DNA from: Dyadobacter sp. CY343
GTDB lineage: Bacteria; Bacteroidota; Bacteroidia; Cytophagales; Spirosomataceae
Assembly: GCF_021390335.1 (NCBI RefSeq)
Contig: NZ_JAJUXK010000004.1
Coordinates: forward strand, 248,001 to 312,000
Direction of reading: 5' to 3'
DNA length: 64,000 nt
Of the stretch, positions 48,514 through 57,267 are shown piece by piece. The notes below the pieces were generated by a model. The model was not told the DNA's origin. It did no database searches and was given only the letters and a program-made list of their open reading frames with translations. Each line of letters starts with the position of its first letter. Positions within the stretch are counted from its first letter, which is position 1. The translations under genes and the position numbers were made by a program.

Positions 48514-51500
48514 ATGCAGAAACAAATACGCGTTTTGCTTGGGCTCTTATGCTTGTCGCTGAGCCTTGCACAGATCACTTTCGCCCAGTCGGGCACTGTC
48601 TCGGGAAAAGTGAGTGACGAAAAGGGAGAAGGCGTCCCCGGGGCCAGCGTTACCGTCAAAGGCACGCAGGTAGGAACACTTACCAACGTTGATGGTACTT
48701 ACTCCGTTGATGCTCCTGTGAATGCCACTCTGGTTTTTTCATTTGTAGGTTACCTGAAAGAAGAAGTCGCTGTTAACAACCGCTCAACCGTGGATGCAAT
48801 TCTTAAAGTCGACACAAAATCACTGGAAGAAGTGGTCGTGGTGGGCTATGGAACCCAACGCAAAGTGGAAACTACCGGGTCGATTGCCTCGATAAAGTCT
48901 GACGAACTCACGCAGTTACCTATTACTAACGTGGCGCAGGGGCTTCAATCACGAGTTTCCGGTGTGCAGATCAACCAAAACTCCGGCTCACCGGGCGGTA
49001 ATATCAGCGTGCGGATCCGGGGAACAAACTCGATCAATGGAAATGCAGAGCCGCTTTATGTGATTGACGGAATTCAGATCTCAAACAGTGGCGGGATTAA
49101 TGATGTGAGTCCGCTTTCCACCATTAACCCCAATGATATTGAGTCAGTTGAAGTATTGAAAGATGCCTCTGCCTCCGCCATTTACGGTGCCCGTGCGGCC
49201 AATGGAGTTATCCTCATTACGACCAAGCGCGGCAAAGCAGGCAAAACCAGCGTGTCTATCGAAAGCTATTACGGCGTGCAGCAGGTAACCAAAAAACTTG
49301 ATGTTCTGAACGCGGCTGAATTCGCGCAGCTGGAAAATGAAACATTCAAAAACAAAGCTTATCCCGATCCGGCGAGCCTCGGAGAAGGTGTTGACTGGCA
49401 AGATCTGATCTTTCAGAAAGCACCGATCCAAAACCACCAGCTCACGATCAGCGGCGGTTCTGAGAAAACACAGCTGTCGCTTTCGGCCAACTACTTCGAT
49501 CAGGATGGTGTGATCATTAATTCGGATTTCAAACGTTTCACCTATCGCCTTAATGTGGATCACAATGTCAGCAAAAAGCTGCGCGTAGGTACCAGCGTGA
49601 TGGGAAGCTTTTCCAATAACAATGGGATTGAAGCCGGCAGTACGAGCGTTGGCGACGCGGGTGTTGTGACCGGAACCGTGCTCGGAGCTGCTATCGGCGC
49701 CCCGCCAACTTTGCAGCCTTACAAAGCAGACGGTTCCATATTCCCCTTTGCGGAACAGGGTAACGGCCAATACCGCGAGGTGATCAACCCGCTGAATTAC
49801 ACGTCCATCTTGCGGAAACGCAACATCAAGCGCGCATTGATCAACCTTTATGGAGAGTATACGATCGTTCCCGGACTTAGTTATCGGGCATCTTTCAATG
49901 CCGACATTGATTCGAGAATTAACGATACCTACCTGCCTATTTCCATTATCGCTGTAAAAGACCGGAATGAAAATTCAGGAACTGCCAATAAGTTTAATTC
50001 CAACTTTTTGGGACTCCTTCATGAAAGTGTGCTTTCATATGGCACCAAAATTGGCGATCACCATAGCTTGAAATTCACGGGTTTGTTCGCGACGCAGGTG
50101 GAGAGATATAATGATAATCAAATCAATGCGACCGGCTTTCCCAACGATGCTACGAGGAACGAAGCGCTTCAACTGGCACTGAACAGGACCGTATCGAGCT
50201 CACGGAATATGCAGCGCCTTGATTCTTACATGGGCAGGGTCAATTATGGTTTTAAGGACCGGTATTTTGTTGACGTTACTGCGCGCGTAGACGGTTCGAG
50301 CAAGTTTGGGGCCAATCACAAATACGGATTTTTCCCTGCAGTGTCCGCAGCATGGCGCCTTATTGAAGAGCCTTTCATGAAAGATGTGAATTGGCTATCG
50401 GACCTAAAATTGCGTGGTAGTTATGGTATTACGGGAAATGCAGGCGGAATTGATCCATATCAATCTTTGGCAAGAGTTGAATCCGGTGGTGGCTACGACA
50501 TCAACCATACTTACTTCACCGCCATTCGTCCATCCGGGATTTCAAACCCTGATCTCCGCTGGGAGAAATCGACACAGACCAACATCGGTATAGACGCCAG
50601 TTTGCTCAACAACCGCTTCTCTCTGATCGTGGATTATTATATCAAGAAAACCGAAGACCTGCTTTACATCAAAACATTACCGCTTTCATCCGGTTACGGC
50701 AGCATTACCGGAAACTACGGCTCGCTTGAAAACAAAGGACTAGAAATCGCAGCAAGTGCAAACCTGCTCGACGGTCCGGTGAAATGGAGCATTAATGGAA
50801 ACCTGACCATTAACCGCAACAAGGTGCTCGACCTGGACGGAGGAACAACCGATGAAAGATTTATCACGAATTATACTGTTCTCAAAGTAGGGCAACCGCT
50901 TGGAGTATTTAAAACCTACGTTTTCGATGGTGTCAACCAGACTGGCGAAGCCATTACACCTGGTTACGACGGCAGACTCGGCGGACACAAGGTGAAAGAC
51001 CTCAACAACGACGGTGCTATTAATTCAGCAGATCAGATCATTACAGGCAATCCCAATCCGAAGTTTATTTACGGTTTTTCTACCAATCTTACCTTCAAAA
51101 ACTTTGACCTGAGCGCCTTTTTCTCCGGCACAGAAGGAAATGACATTTACAATGTCAGTCGGCTTTCGTTCGAGAACCCGCTGGGACAGCGCAATCTTTT
51201 CCAGGGCGTAGAAAACCGGTGGACACCTGAAAATCCAAGCAACCAATATGTAAGTCCGGCAGTAGCGGGCCGTTTGCCGATTTCTTCCTATGCAGTGGAA
51301 GATGGTTCGTACCTGCGTTTCAAAAACCTGATGCTGGGCTACACGCTCCCTACGATCAAAGGAATAAGCAGAATCAGAGTTTATGTGAGCGGCAATAACC
51401 TTTTCACATTCACGAAATACAGCGGCTTTGATCCGGAAGTGAATACTTACGCCAATTCCAATACTACAATCGGAATTGACAACCTCGTTTACCCACAGTC

Positions 51501-51537
51501 GAAATCATTCCTGGGAGGCATTCAGCTTACTTTTTAA
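48514..51537 (+). CDS. SusC/RagA-type TonB-dependent receptor, pair 2
   Basis: 1007 residues from the ATG at 48514 (MQKQIRVLLGLLCLSLSL), with a signal peptide ending ITFAQ. A carboxypeptidase-regulatory-like domain (GTVSGKVSDEKGEGVPGASV), TonB-box region LEEVVVVGYGTQRKVE, plug (VAQGLQSRVSGVQI; LYVIDGIQISNSGG) and barrel ending in SFLGGIQLTF are all present. It probably imports the glycan bound by SusD2. An operator and promoter precede it, divergent from the LacI-type gene. Confidence 0.95.
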   Translation: MQKQIRVLLGLLCLSLSLAQITFAQSGTVSGKVSDEKGEGVPGASVTVKGTQVGTLTNVDGTYSVDAPVNATLVFSFVGYLKEEVAVNNRSTVDAILKVDTKSLEEVVVVGYGTQRKVETTGSIASIKSDELTQLPITNVAQGLQSRVSGVQINQNSGSPGGNISVRIRGTNSINGNAEPLYVIDGIQISNSGGINDVSPLSTINPNDIESVEVLKDASASAIYGARAANGVILITTKRGKAGKTSVSIESYYGVQQVTKKLDVLNAAEFAQLENETFKNKAYPDPASLGEGVDWQDLIFQKAPIQNHQLTISGGSEKTQLSLSANYFDQDGVIINSDFKRFTYRLNVDHNVSKKLRVGTSVMGSFSNNNGIEAGSTSVGDAGVVTGTVLGAAIGAPPTLQPYKADGSIFPFAEQGNGQYREVINPLNYTSILRKRNIKRALINLYGEYTIVPGLSYRASFNADIDSRINDTYLPISIIAVKDRNENSGTANKFNSNFLGLLHESVLSYGTKIGDHHSLKFTGLFATQVERYNDNQINATGFPNDATRNEALQLALNRTVSSSRNMQRLDSYMGRVNYGFKDRYFVDVTARVDGSSKFGANHKYGFFPAVSAAWRLIEEPFMKDVNWLSDLKLRGSYGITGNAGGIDPYQSLARVESGGGYDINHTYFTAIRPSGISNPDLRWEKSTQTNIGIDASLLNNRFSLIVDYYIKKTEDLLYIKTLPLSSGYGSITGNYGSLENKGLEIAASANLLDGPVKWSINGNLTINRNKVLDLDGGTTDERFITNYTVLKVGQPLGVFKTYVFDGVNQTGEAITPGYDGRLGGHKVKDLNNDGAINSADQIITGNPNPKFIYGFSTNLTFKNFDLSAFFSGTEGNDIYNVSRLSFENPLGQRNLFQGVENRWTPENPSNQYVSPAVAGRLPISSYAVEDGSYLRFKNLMLGYTLPTIKGISRIRVYVSGNNLFTFTKYSGFDPEVNTYANSNTTIGIDNLVYPQSKSFLGGIQLTF

Positions 51538-51555
51538 GCCCTAAACTTTTGAATT

Positions 51556-53052
51556 ATGAAACTTTCTAAAATAGCACTCAAGAAATTCCTTCCGCTCGTG
51601 GCGCTTGCATTGGGAACCGGTTCCTGCCAGTTAGACGAAGAAATTTACTCTTCCATTTTCGTCGAATCCTTTTACAAAACAGCTTCGGATTCTGAAAAAG
51701 GTTTACTGTCTGTTTACGATGCATTAGGCGGTCTTTATGGCGGCCCGGCAGCAACGATGGTACCGGATTTCAGCGCAGATCAGATTTATCCGAGAGGCGT
51801 GGTGGGCCGCAATTCATTGACCCTGTTCACGGTAGAGCCTACTTATACTGTTCAAAAAAGTGCAGGTCGCACCAACGAATCGCCTCAGCAGCTCTGGATT
51901 TCTTCATATAGTGGAATAGAGCGGGCTAACTGGATCATTACCAAAGTGCCGGACGCTACGATGGACGAAACGCGTAAGAAACAGATTTTGGGAGAAGCTT
52001 ACTTCCTGAGGGCTTTTTACTTCTGGACTCTTACCAAAAACTTCGGAGATGTGGTGGTGAAAACCGAACCAAGCGTGACAGAAGCGGAAGCCTACGCGCC
52101 AAAAAGTGCGGCAGCGGATGTCTATAAACAAATTTACAGCGATCTGGATCAGGCCGGACAAGCTGGTCTTGCCTCCTATCCTGCCAATGAAAAAGGCCGG
52201 CCGTCCAAGGAAGCAGTAGATGCGCTTTATGCCAAAGCTGCACTTTATAATCAGGATTGGGCCAAGGCGCTCGAAAAGGCTGAGGCTGTGATTAGTTCTG
52301 GCAAATACGGTCTGCTGCCTAATGTAATGGATGTTTTCAGTTACCTGAAGGAAGATGAAGCGCGCCGTGAAAATATCTGGGCTTATGAAGCGGATCCTAT
52401 CACGCCAGGTAACGGGCACCAGCTTACAAGTCTGGCCGGCCCTGTTGGCAGTGCGGGTGTGGAGTATGCAAAAACCTCATACGGTTCCATGTTCGCCTAT
52501 ATGTCGTTTTTCAATTCGTTTGATCCGAAGGACAAGCGAAGACAATTACTGGACACCACTTTTATCGATAAATCGGGAAATTGGGTTCCGCAGCGGAGCA
52601 TTACACCAATTACCACCGATGCAGTTTTGATTAAAAAGTACCAGGATCCCGTTTCCAGCACAGGTCTGATCCCCAACATTCCTATTCTGCGAATGGCGGA
52701 TATTTATCTCGTTGCAGCAGAAGCAGAGGCGCATTTGAACGGTCCTTCCGCAAAAGCTTACGAGTACATCAATGCAGTCCGTACCAGAGCTGGTGTTGCT
52801 GACCTGGCAAAAGGTTTGACCAAAGAAGCGTTTGTCGATGCTGTTATTCAGGAGAGATCGTGGGAATTGTTCGCCGAAGGCGACCGCTGGTATGACCTCA
52901 CAAGAACAGACAAGTTCCAGACCGTGATTGCCAAAGCCGTGAATGCAGTGTATCCAACGCGTCCGGTCCAAGCAAAGAATAAATACTTCCCGATACCTCA
53001 GGACGAGATCAATGCAAATCCACAGCTGGAACAGAATGCGGCTTGGAAGTGA
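51556..53052 (+). CDS. SusD/RagB-type glycan-binding lipoprotein, pair 2
   Basis: 498 residues with lipobox GTGSC (Cys24). The helical SusD core (ILGEAYFLRAFYFWTLTKNFGDV, about 137-159) and the C-terminal hallmark YFPIPQDEINANPQLEQN are clear. Surface glycan-binding partner of SusC2. The stop codon is inside an 8-base tandem repeat (53049-53112), so unit-number changes could alter the C-terminus or the downstream leader. Confidence 0.94.
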   Translation: MKLSKIALKKFLPLVALALGTGSCQLDEEIYSSIFVESFYKTASDSEKGLLSVYDALGGLYGGPAATMVPDFSADQIYPRGVVGRNSLTLFTVEPTYTVQKSAGRTNESPQQLWISSYSGIERANWIITKVPDATMDETRKKQILGEAYFLRAFYFWTLTKNFGDVVVKTEPSVTEAEAYAPKSAAADVYKQIYSDLDQAGQAGLASYPANEKGRPSKEAVDALYAKAALYNQDWAKALEKAEAVISSGKYGLLPNVMDVFSYLKEDEARRENIWAYEADPITPGNGHQLTSLAGPVGSAGVEYAKTSYGSMFAYMSFFNSFDPKDKRRQLLDTTFIDKSGNWVPQRSITPITTDAVLIKKYQDPVSSTGLIPNIPILRMADIYLVAAEAEAHLNGPSAKAYEYINAVRTRAGVADLAKGLTKEAFVDAVIQERSWELFAEGDRWYDLTRTDKFQTVIAKAVNAVYPTRPVQAKNKYFPIPQDEINANPQLEQNAAWK

Positions 53053-53112
53053 GTCAATGATTGAATGATTGAATGATTGAATGATTGAGTGACTGAATGA
53101 GTCAATGAGTCA
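53049..53112. repeat. 8-bp tandem repeat spanning the susD2 stop codon
   Basis: Eight 8-base units: GTGAGTCA, ATGATTGA four times, GTGACTGA, ATGAGTCA twice. Each contains TGA, and the first supplies the susD2 stop at 53050-53052. A microsatellite-like array able to expand or contract. Confidence 0.8.
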
Positions 53113-53147
53113 ATGGGCGCTGTCGTGTTATTAAATCAGCGTAATCT

Positions 53148-53215
53148 GGCCGCAGAGCGGCCCCCTGTTTCTAGAATTGCAAAGGTCACAAACAATGTCG
53201 AGCTCCGGAGGAGCT
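53148..53215. repeat. Pair of short GC-rich hairpins downstream of susD2
   Basis: GGCCGC-AGA-GCGGCC (53148-53162) and AGCTCC-GGA-GGAGCT (53201-53215) lie in the gap before the 311-residue gene. They look like dispersed palindromic repeat units, and the first could also end the SusCD2 transcript. Confidence 0.5.
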
Positions 53216-53300
53216 TCCTATTGAATGGGAATGCGTACAAGCTCAGGTAATAACCACCACCAGCGCAAATCAATTTTACAAAAACCAATGTGAATTCAAT

Positions 53301-54236
53301 ATGTTAAGTATCGCTTTTTTCTTATCACTTTTTTTGAATAACCCCTCCTTCATTCCTAAGAATGAAAAGGTAAAGGAATTCAGGATTGTGGAGAATGACA
53401 CTTTGACTTATACATTGAAACTCGCGCTCGATGATAAGGGGCGGCCGCAGTATTTTTTCAGGAATATCTTCACACCGGTTTGCTATACCAATGAATGCAA
53501 ACCGGTGTATATCAATTTTTACTGGGATTTACTGGGCAATTATGTACGTTTTGATCTTCCCAAAAACAAGGTGCTCACGAAGGTTGATCACGACGAGTTT
53601 AAGGAAGAGGATTACCAGAAGTTGCAGGACATTCTCGCGCAGCCCAACTCCATTTTCGCCGAATTAAAAATGGAAGATCTGATCGCAAAAGGCACCGAAG
53701 ACCTTACAGACTCCGTGGATGTAAAAGCCGGCGCTACATTGAAGACCATCAAAAATCAGGTGATCGACGGCGCGGTTTATACCTGCTATACCCTTTGGCA
53801 AATCGCTTACGGAAAGGCGGTACCCGAAATGCGGAAGATCATTGAAAGCTACACAGACGACAAGTTGCTGCACACCTTCCTGACCAGCAACAATTACCAT
53901 TATCAGTATTGGGCAATGGAAAAAGTGGTTGGTGAAGATGGAAGTGTTAAAAAACTATTTGAACAAGACTTGCAGCAGATCATAGCCGGCAAAAACATTT
54001 TTACTGCCAAATACGCATTGCAGCACGTCAATAACCACTTTTTCGAAAGCGAAGCGAGACAAAACTGGCTTTGGGAGAGTTACCACAAATCTACCTATTC
54101 ATTGCAGATCACGATATTAAAAAAGCTGGCAAATATTCCACTAACCAGCTCGCTCACCAATAATCTCAAAGCCGCATTACCCAATGCAAACCAGGAACAA
54201 GCCGCGCTAATCAATCAAATACTTGCAAAAAACTAA
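53301..54236 (+). CDS. Secreted protein with FMN-binding-like motif (candidate ApbE substrate)
   Basis: 311 residues, hydrophobic N-terminus (MLSIAFFLSLFLNNPSF) that may be a signal peptide. The first half has a beta-rich look and a Cys pair (Cys61, Cys66). The segment D140-V-K-A-G-A-T146 followed by LKTI resembles the ApbE flavinylation consensus D-x-x-(S/T)-G-A-(T/S), with Ala at the S/T position, and the following helix (NQVIDGAVYTCYTLW) is placed as in FMN-binding domains. The last 140 residues are helical. Two genes downstream is apbE. A covalently flavinylated extracytoplasmic protein is a reasonable inference, not proven. No family name was recognised. Confidence 0.55.
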   Translation: MLSIAFFLSLFLNNPSFIPKNEKVKEFRIVENDTLTYTLKLALDDKGRPQYFFRNIFTPVCYTNECKPVYINFYWDLLGNYVRFDLPKNKVLTKVDHDEFKEEDYQKLQDILAQPNSIFAELKMEDLIAKGTEDLTDSVDVKAGATLKTIKNQVIDGAVYTCYTLWQIAYGKAVPEMRKIIESYTDDKLLHTFLTSNNYHYQYWAMEKVVGEDGSVKKLFEQDLQQIIAGKNIFTAKYALQHVNNHFFESEARQNWLWESYHKSTYSLQITILKKLANIPLTSSLTNNLKAALPNANQEQAALINQILAKN

Positions 54237-54239
54237 CTC

Positions 54240-56231
54240 ATGAAAACAAATAATAAATTCCAAAACCCATCAAAAATCCCCGGGCTTAAGCCCGGGGCAA
54301 TTGATTTCTTTGTCAATTCCCGTCGGCTTCAGCCGACGGAAAATACTATTGAGATGACAATAGAAAAGACAATTGAAATGAGAATGGGAGAGACAATTGA
54401 AATGACAATGGAAAAGAAAATTAATAGGACAATTGCAAATACGATCATATTACTCTTGTTTCTTTTCTCTCTTTCTGTCTTTGCACAAAACCACGTTTTC
54501 GTCGAAACAGAATCATTCACCGACAAAGGCGGCTGGGTGATTGATCAGCAATCTTTTGTGGTAATGGGCTCTTCGTACCTGATGGCGCACGGAATGGGGC
54601 GGCCGGTCAAGGATGCAACTACAACTATTCAGTTCCCTAGAACAGGCAAATACCGAATGTGGGTGCGAACCAAAGACTGGGCTCCATTTCCGAAAGGGCC
54701 GGGAAAGTTTCAGCTCCTGCTCGACGGAAAAGCTGTGGGCCAGGTATTTGGTGAAAGCGGATCCGATGAATGGAAATGGTACGACGGCGGCCAGGTCGAT
54801 ATTAAGTCTGCCGAGACGAAGCTCCTGATGAAAGATTTGACTGGCTTTAATGGCCGCTGCGATGCAATCTTTTTTACTGATGATTTAAAATTCACTCCGC
54901 CAAATAGGCTGGAAGAGCTGACCGCATTCCGCAAAAAGTTGCTCAACCTCACCGACAAACCTGTTGAAGCCGGCCAGTATGATCTGGTGGTAGTTGGCGG
55001 CGGGATAGCCGGGACTTGCGCAGCCATTTCGGGAGCAAGAATGGGGCTCAAAGTGGCATTGATCCAGGACAGACCCGTTTTGGGAGGAAATAACAGCTCC
55101 GAAATCCGCGTGCATTTAATGGGCGACGTGGATAAAAATCATTACCCGAAACTCGGCCGCATTGTGCGCGAAATGGATAATGGCGATCCTGGAAATGGAA
55201 ATCCAGATGCAAAAGAGTACGGAGATGCGCGCAAGATTTCAATCGTGAAAGCCGAGCCTAATATTTCCCTGTTTCTGAACACGCATGTTTATAAGGTTGA
55301 AAAAGAGAACGATATTATTACCGCAGTAGTGGGCCGGGATATTGCTACCAATAAAGAAACCCGCTTTGCAGGCTCCTTCTTTTCGGATTGCACCGGCGAC
55401 GGAACGATCGGTTTTCTGGCTGGCGCGGAGTTCAGAATGGGACGTGAAAGTAAAACTGAAACCGGCGAATCGCTGGCGGCAGAAAAGGCTGATGATTTTA
55501 CGCTCGGCACCTCCAACCTGTGGGCATCACTCCCGCGCGACACTGTTTCTTCGTTCCCCGAAACACCCTGGGCGATCCAGTTTTCCGACGAATACCACAT
55601 TGACGAACCCAAAGCTGACTGGCAGTGGGAAACCGGTTTCGGTAATTTCAATACCATTACCGACGCTGAGAAAATCCGAGATCATAACCTCCGTGCAATC
55701 TATGGAAACTGGTCTTATCTGAAAAAGAACAAAGCTGCAAAATACGCCAAACACGAGCTGGCTTGGGTGGCCTATATTGGTGGAAAAAGGGAATCGAGGC
55801 GCATTATCGGCGATCATATTCTCAATCAGATGGATATCCAGGAAGGTAAATTTTACCCCGACGGATCGGTCACTGCTACCTGGACCATCGACCTGCATTT
55901 CCCCGACGCGAAGAATTCTAAATACTTCGAAGGTCAGGAGTTTTTTGCAGGAACAAAACACATCAAAGTGGCGCCTTACACGATTCCCTACCGCTGTTTA
56001 TATTCAAAAAACATCCAGAACCTGTTTATGGCCGGGCGGAATATCAGTACCACGCACGTCGCATTCGGCAGCACGCGCGTAATGCGTACCTGCGGCATGA
56101 TGGGAGAAGTGGTCGGCTTCGCGGCATCTCTGACTAAAAAGTACGGAACCACTCCGCGCGGCGTATATGAGCAACATTTGCCGGAATTAATGGGGATCCT
56201 GAAAGGAGAAACTGTCGCTCCGCAGCCTTGA
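54240..56231 (+). CDS. Exported FAD-dependent oxidoreductase with N-terminal carbohydrate-binding-like domain
   Basis: 663 residues from ATG 54240, or 607 from the internal ATG at 54408. The second gives a standard signal peptide (MEKKINRTIANTIILLLFLF to FAQ at about residue 83 of the long form) and is preferred biologically; the long frame is open through palindromes at 54278-54339. A beta-sandwich module (about 84-215, xanthan lyase/golvesin-like) is followed by an FAD-binding domain with GGGIAG (253-258) and a downstream GGNNSSEIRVHLMGD. PF12831-type family. It probably oxidises a glycan or polyol in the periplasm and hands electrons to an unknown acceptor. Confidence 0.82.
   Translation: MKTNNKFQNPSKIPGLKPGAIDFFVNSRRLQPTENTIEMTIEKTIEMRMGETIEMTMEKKINRTIANTIILLLFLFSLSVFAQNHVFVETESFTDKGGWVIDQQSFVVMGSSYLMAHGMGRPVKDATTTIQFPRTGKYRMWVRTKDWAPFPKGPGKFQLLLDGKAVGQVFGESGSDEWKWYDGGQVDIKSAETKLLMKDLTGFNGRCDAIFFTDDLKFTPPNRLEELTAFRKKLLNLTDKPVEAGQYDLVVVGGGIAGTCAAISGARMGLKVALIQDRPVLGGNNSSEIRVHLMGDVDKNHYPKLGRIVREMDNGDPGNGNPDAKEYGDARKISIVKAEPNISLFLNTHVYKVEKENDIITAVVGRDIATNKETRFAGSFFSDCTGDGTIGFLAGAEFRMGRESKTETGESLAAEKADDFTLGTSNLWASLPRDTVSSFPETPWAIQFSDEYHIDEPKADWQWETGFGNFNTITDAEKIRDHNLRAIYGNWSYLKKNKAAKYAKHELAWVAYIGGKRESRRIIGDHILNQMDIQEGKFYPDGSVTATWTIDLHFPDAKNSKYFEGQEFFAGTKHIKVAPYTIPYRCLYSKNIQNLFMAGRNISTTHVAFGSTRVMRTCGMMGEVVGFAASLTKKYGTTPRGVYEQHLPELMGILKGETVAPQP
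54278..54339. repeat. Two REP-like palindromes at the 5' end of the FAD oxidoreductase gene
   Basis: CCCCGGGCTTAAGCCCGGGG (54278-54297) is a perfect 20-base palindrome; CCGTCGGCT-TC-AGCCGACGG (54320-54339) has 9-bp arms. AATTGA/TCAATT lies between them as a further inverted repeat. All are in frame with the oxidoreductase and are followed by a degenerate repeat encoding TIEM/TIEK-type peptides (about 54345-54440). Confidence 0.85.
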
Positions 56232-56247
56232 GTAACAAACTGATTTG

Positions 56248-57267
56248 ATGATTTTGAAAATTCCGGTTGCGTTTATTTTAATGGTATTTCAAATGTTCGT
56301 TCCCCCGGTGAATGCAAAAGCCGCCGGGAACGAGCCGTTGATCTCCATTTCCGGTGAAGCGCAGGGTACTACTTATCACATTAAATATTTTGATCGGCAA
56401 AACCGGAACTTCAAAGTCCAGATAGATTCCATTCTCTCGGATTTCGATAAGTGCCTTTCCTTGTACCGTAAAGATTCAGAGATAGTTGCATTTAATAATA
56501 GTACCGGATCGCATCGGTTTAGGTCGGATTATTTTTATCCCGTTTTACAAAAATCCCTGGAAATATACGCGGCTACAAACGGCGCCTTCGACCCTACTAT
56601 CATGCCGTTGACCGAAGCCCTCGGATTTGGTGCAAAGCGAACTGACCCCGAGCTGGCGAATGTAGACTCACTGCTTCAATATGTTGGTTTCGATAAAATT
56701 AACTTCAATGCAGATTCGATTTCCAAAGTCAATGCCGGTGTCAGGATCGATATGAACGGGATTGCGCAGGGTTACTCGGTGGATATTGTAAGCACATTTC
56801 TCAGGAGTCGGGATATTAACCGGTTTATGGTGGAGATCGGAGGTGAAGTAGTGTGCTCGGGAAACAAAGATGAAAATCTTCCCTGGGTTGCCGGAATTGA
56901 AAATCCGTTGAAACGCGGGCAACTGTTCGCTACTGCAAAACTCTCCAATCTTGCCATGACAACTGCGGGTAATTACAACAATCATTTTACAAGAAATGGC
57001 CGCGTTTTCAACCATATCATTAATCCAAAAACAGGTTCAATGGAAGAAACGTCGCTGCTGAGCGTGACCGTTTTTGCCAAAGACGCTATGACTGCAGATG
57101 GTTACGACACTGCATTCTTTGTAATGGGACTGGATGCAACAAAGGAATTTTTATCAACACAAAATGACCTGGAAGCTTACCTGATTTATACTGACGAAAA
57201 AGGAAAAACCGCAAGTTATGTGACCAAAGGAATGAAGGATTTTATCAAAGAAATACCTAACCCATGA
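56248..57267 (+). CDS. apbE: FAD:protein FMN transferase (ApbE family), second copy
   Basis: 339 residues from the ATG at 56248 (a TTG one codon earlier is ignored). A signal peptide ends near VNAKA. Hallmarks are SLYRKDSEIVAFNNS (about 70-84), RIDMNGIAQGYSVD (about 170-183), FNHIINPKTG (about 254-263) and MTADGYDTAFFVMG (about 281-294), the metal-binding end. It attaches FMN covalently to Thr/Ser of a periplasmic client; the best local candidate is the 311-residue protein two genes upstream. The gene overlaps the next one by 4 bases (ATGA), so the module is transcribed and translated together. Confidence 0.92.
   Translation: MILKIPVAFILMVFQMFVPPVNAKAAGNEPLISISGEAQGTTYHIKYFDRQNRNFKVQIDSILSDFDKCLSLYRKDSEIVAFNNSTGSHRFRSDYFYPVLQKSLEIYAATNGAFDPTIMPLTEALGFGAKRTDPELANVDSLLQYVGFDKINFNADSISKVNAGVRIDMNGIAQGYSVDIVSTFLRSRDINRFMVEIGGEVVCSGNKDENLPWVAGIENPLKRGQLFATAKLSNLAMTTAGNYNNHFTRNGRVFNHIINPKTGSMEETSLLSVTVFAKDAMTADGYDTAFFVMGLDATKEFLSTQNDLEAYLIYTDEKGKTASYVTKGMKDFIKEIPNP

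Noticed and set aside
49144..49770. 208-residue minus-strand frame
   Set aside because: Antisense to the susC2 plug domain; no independent support.
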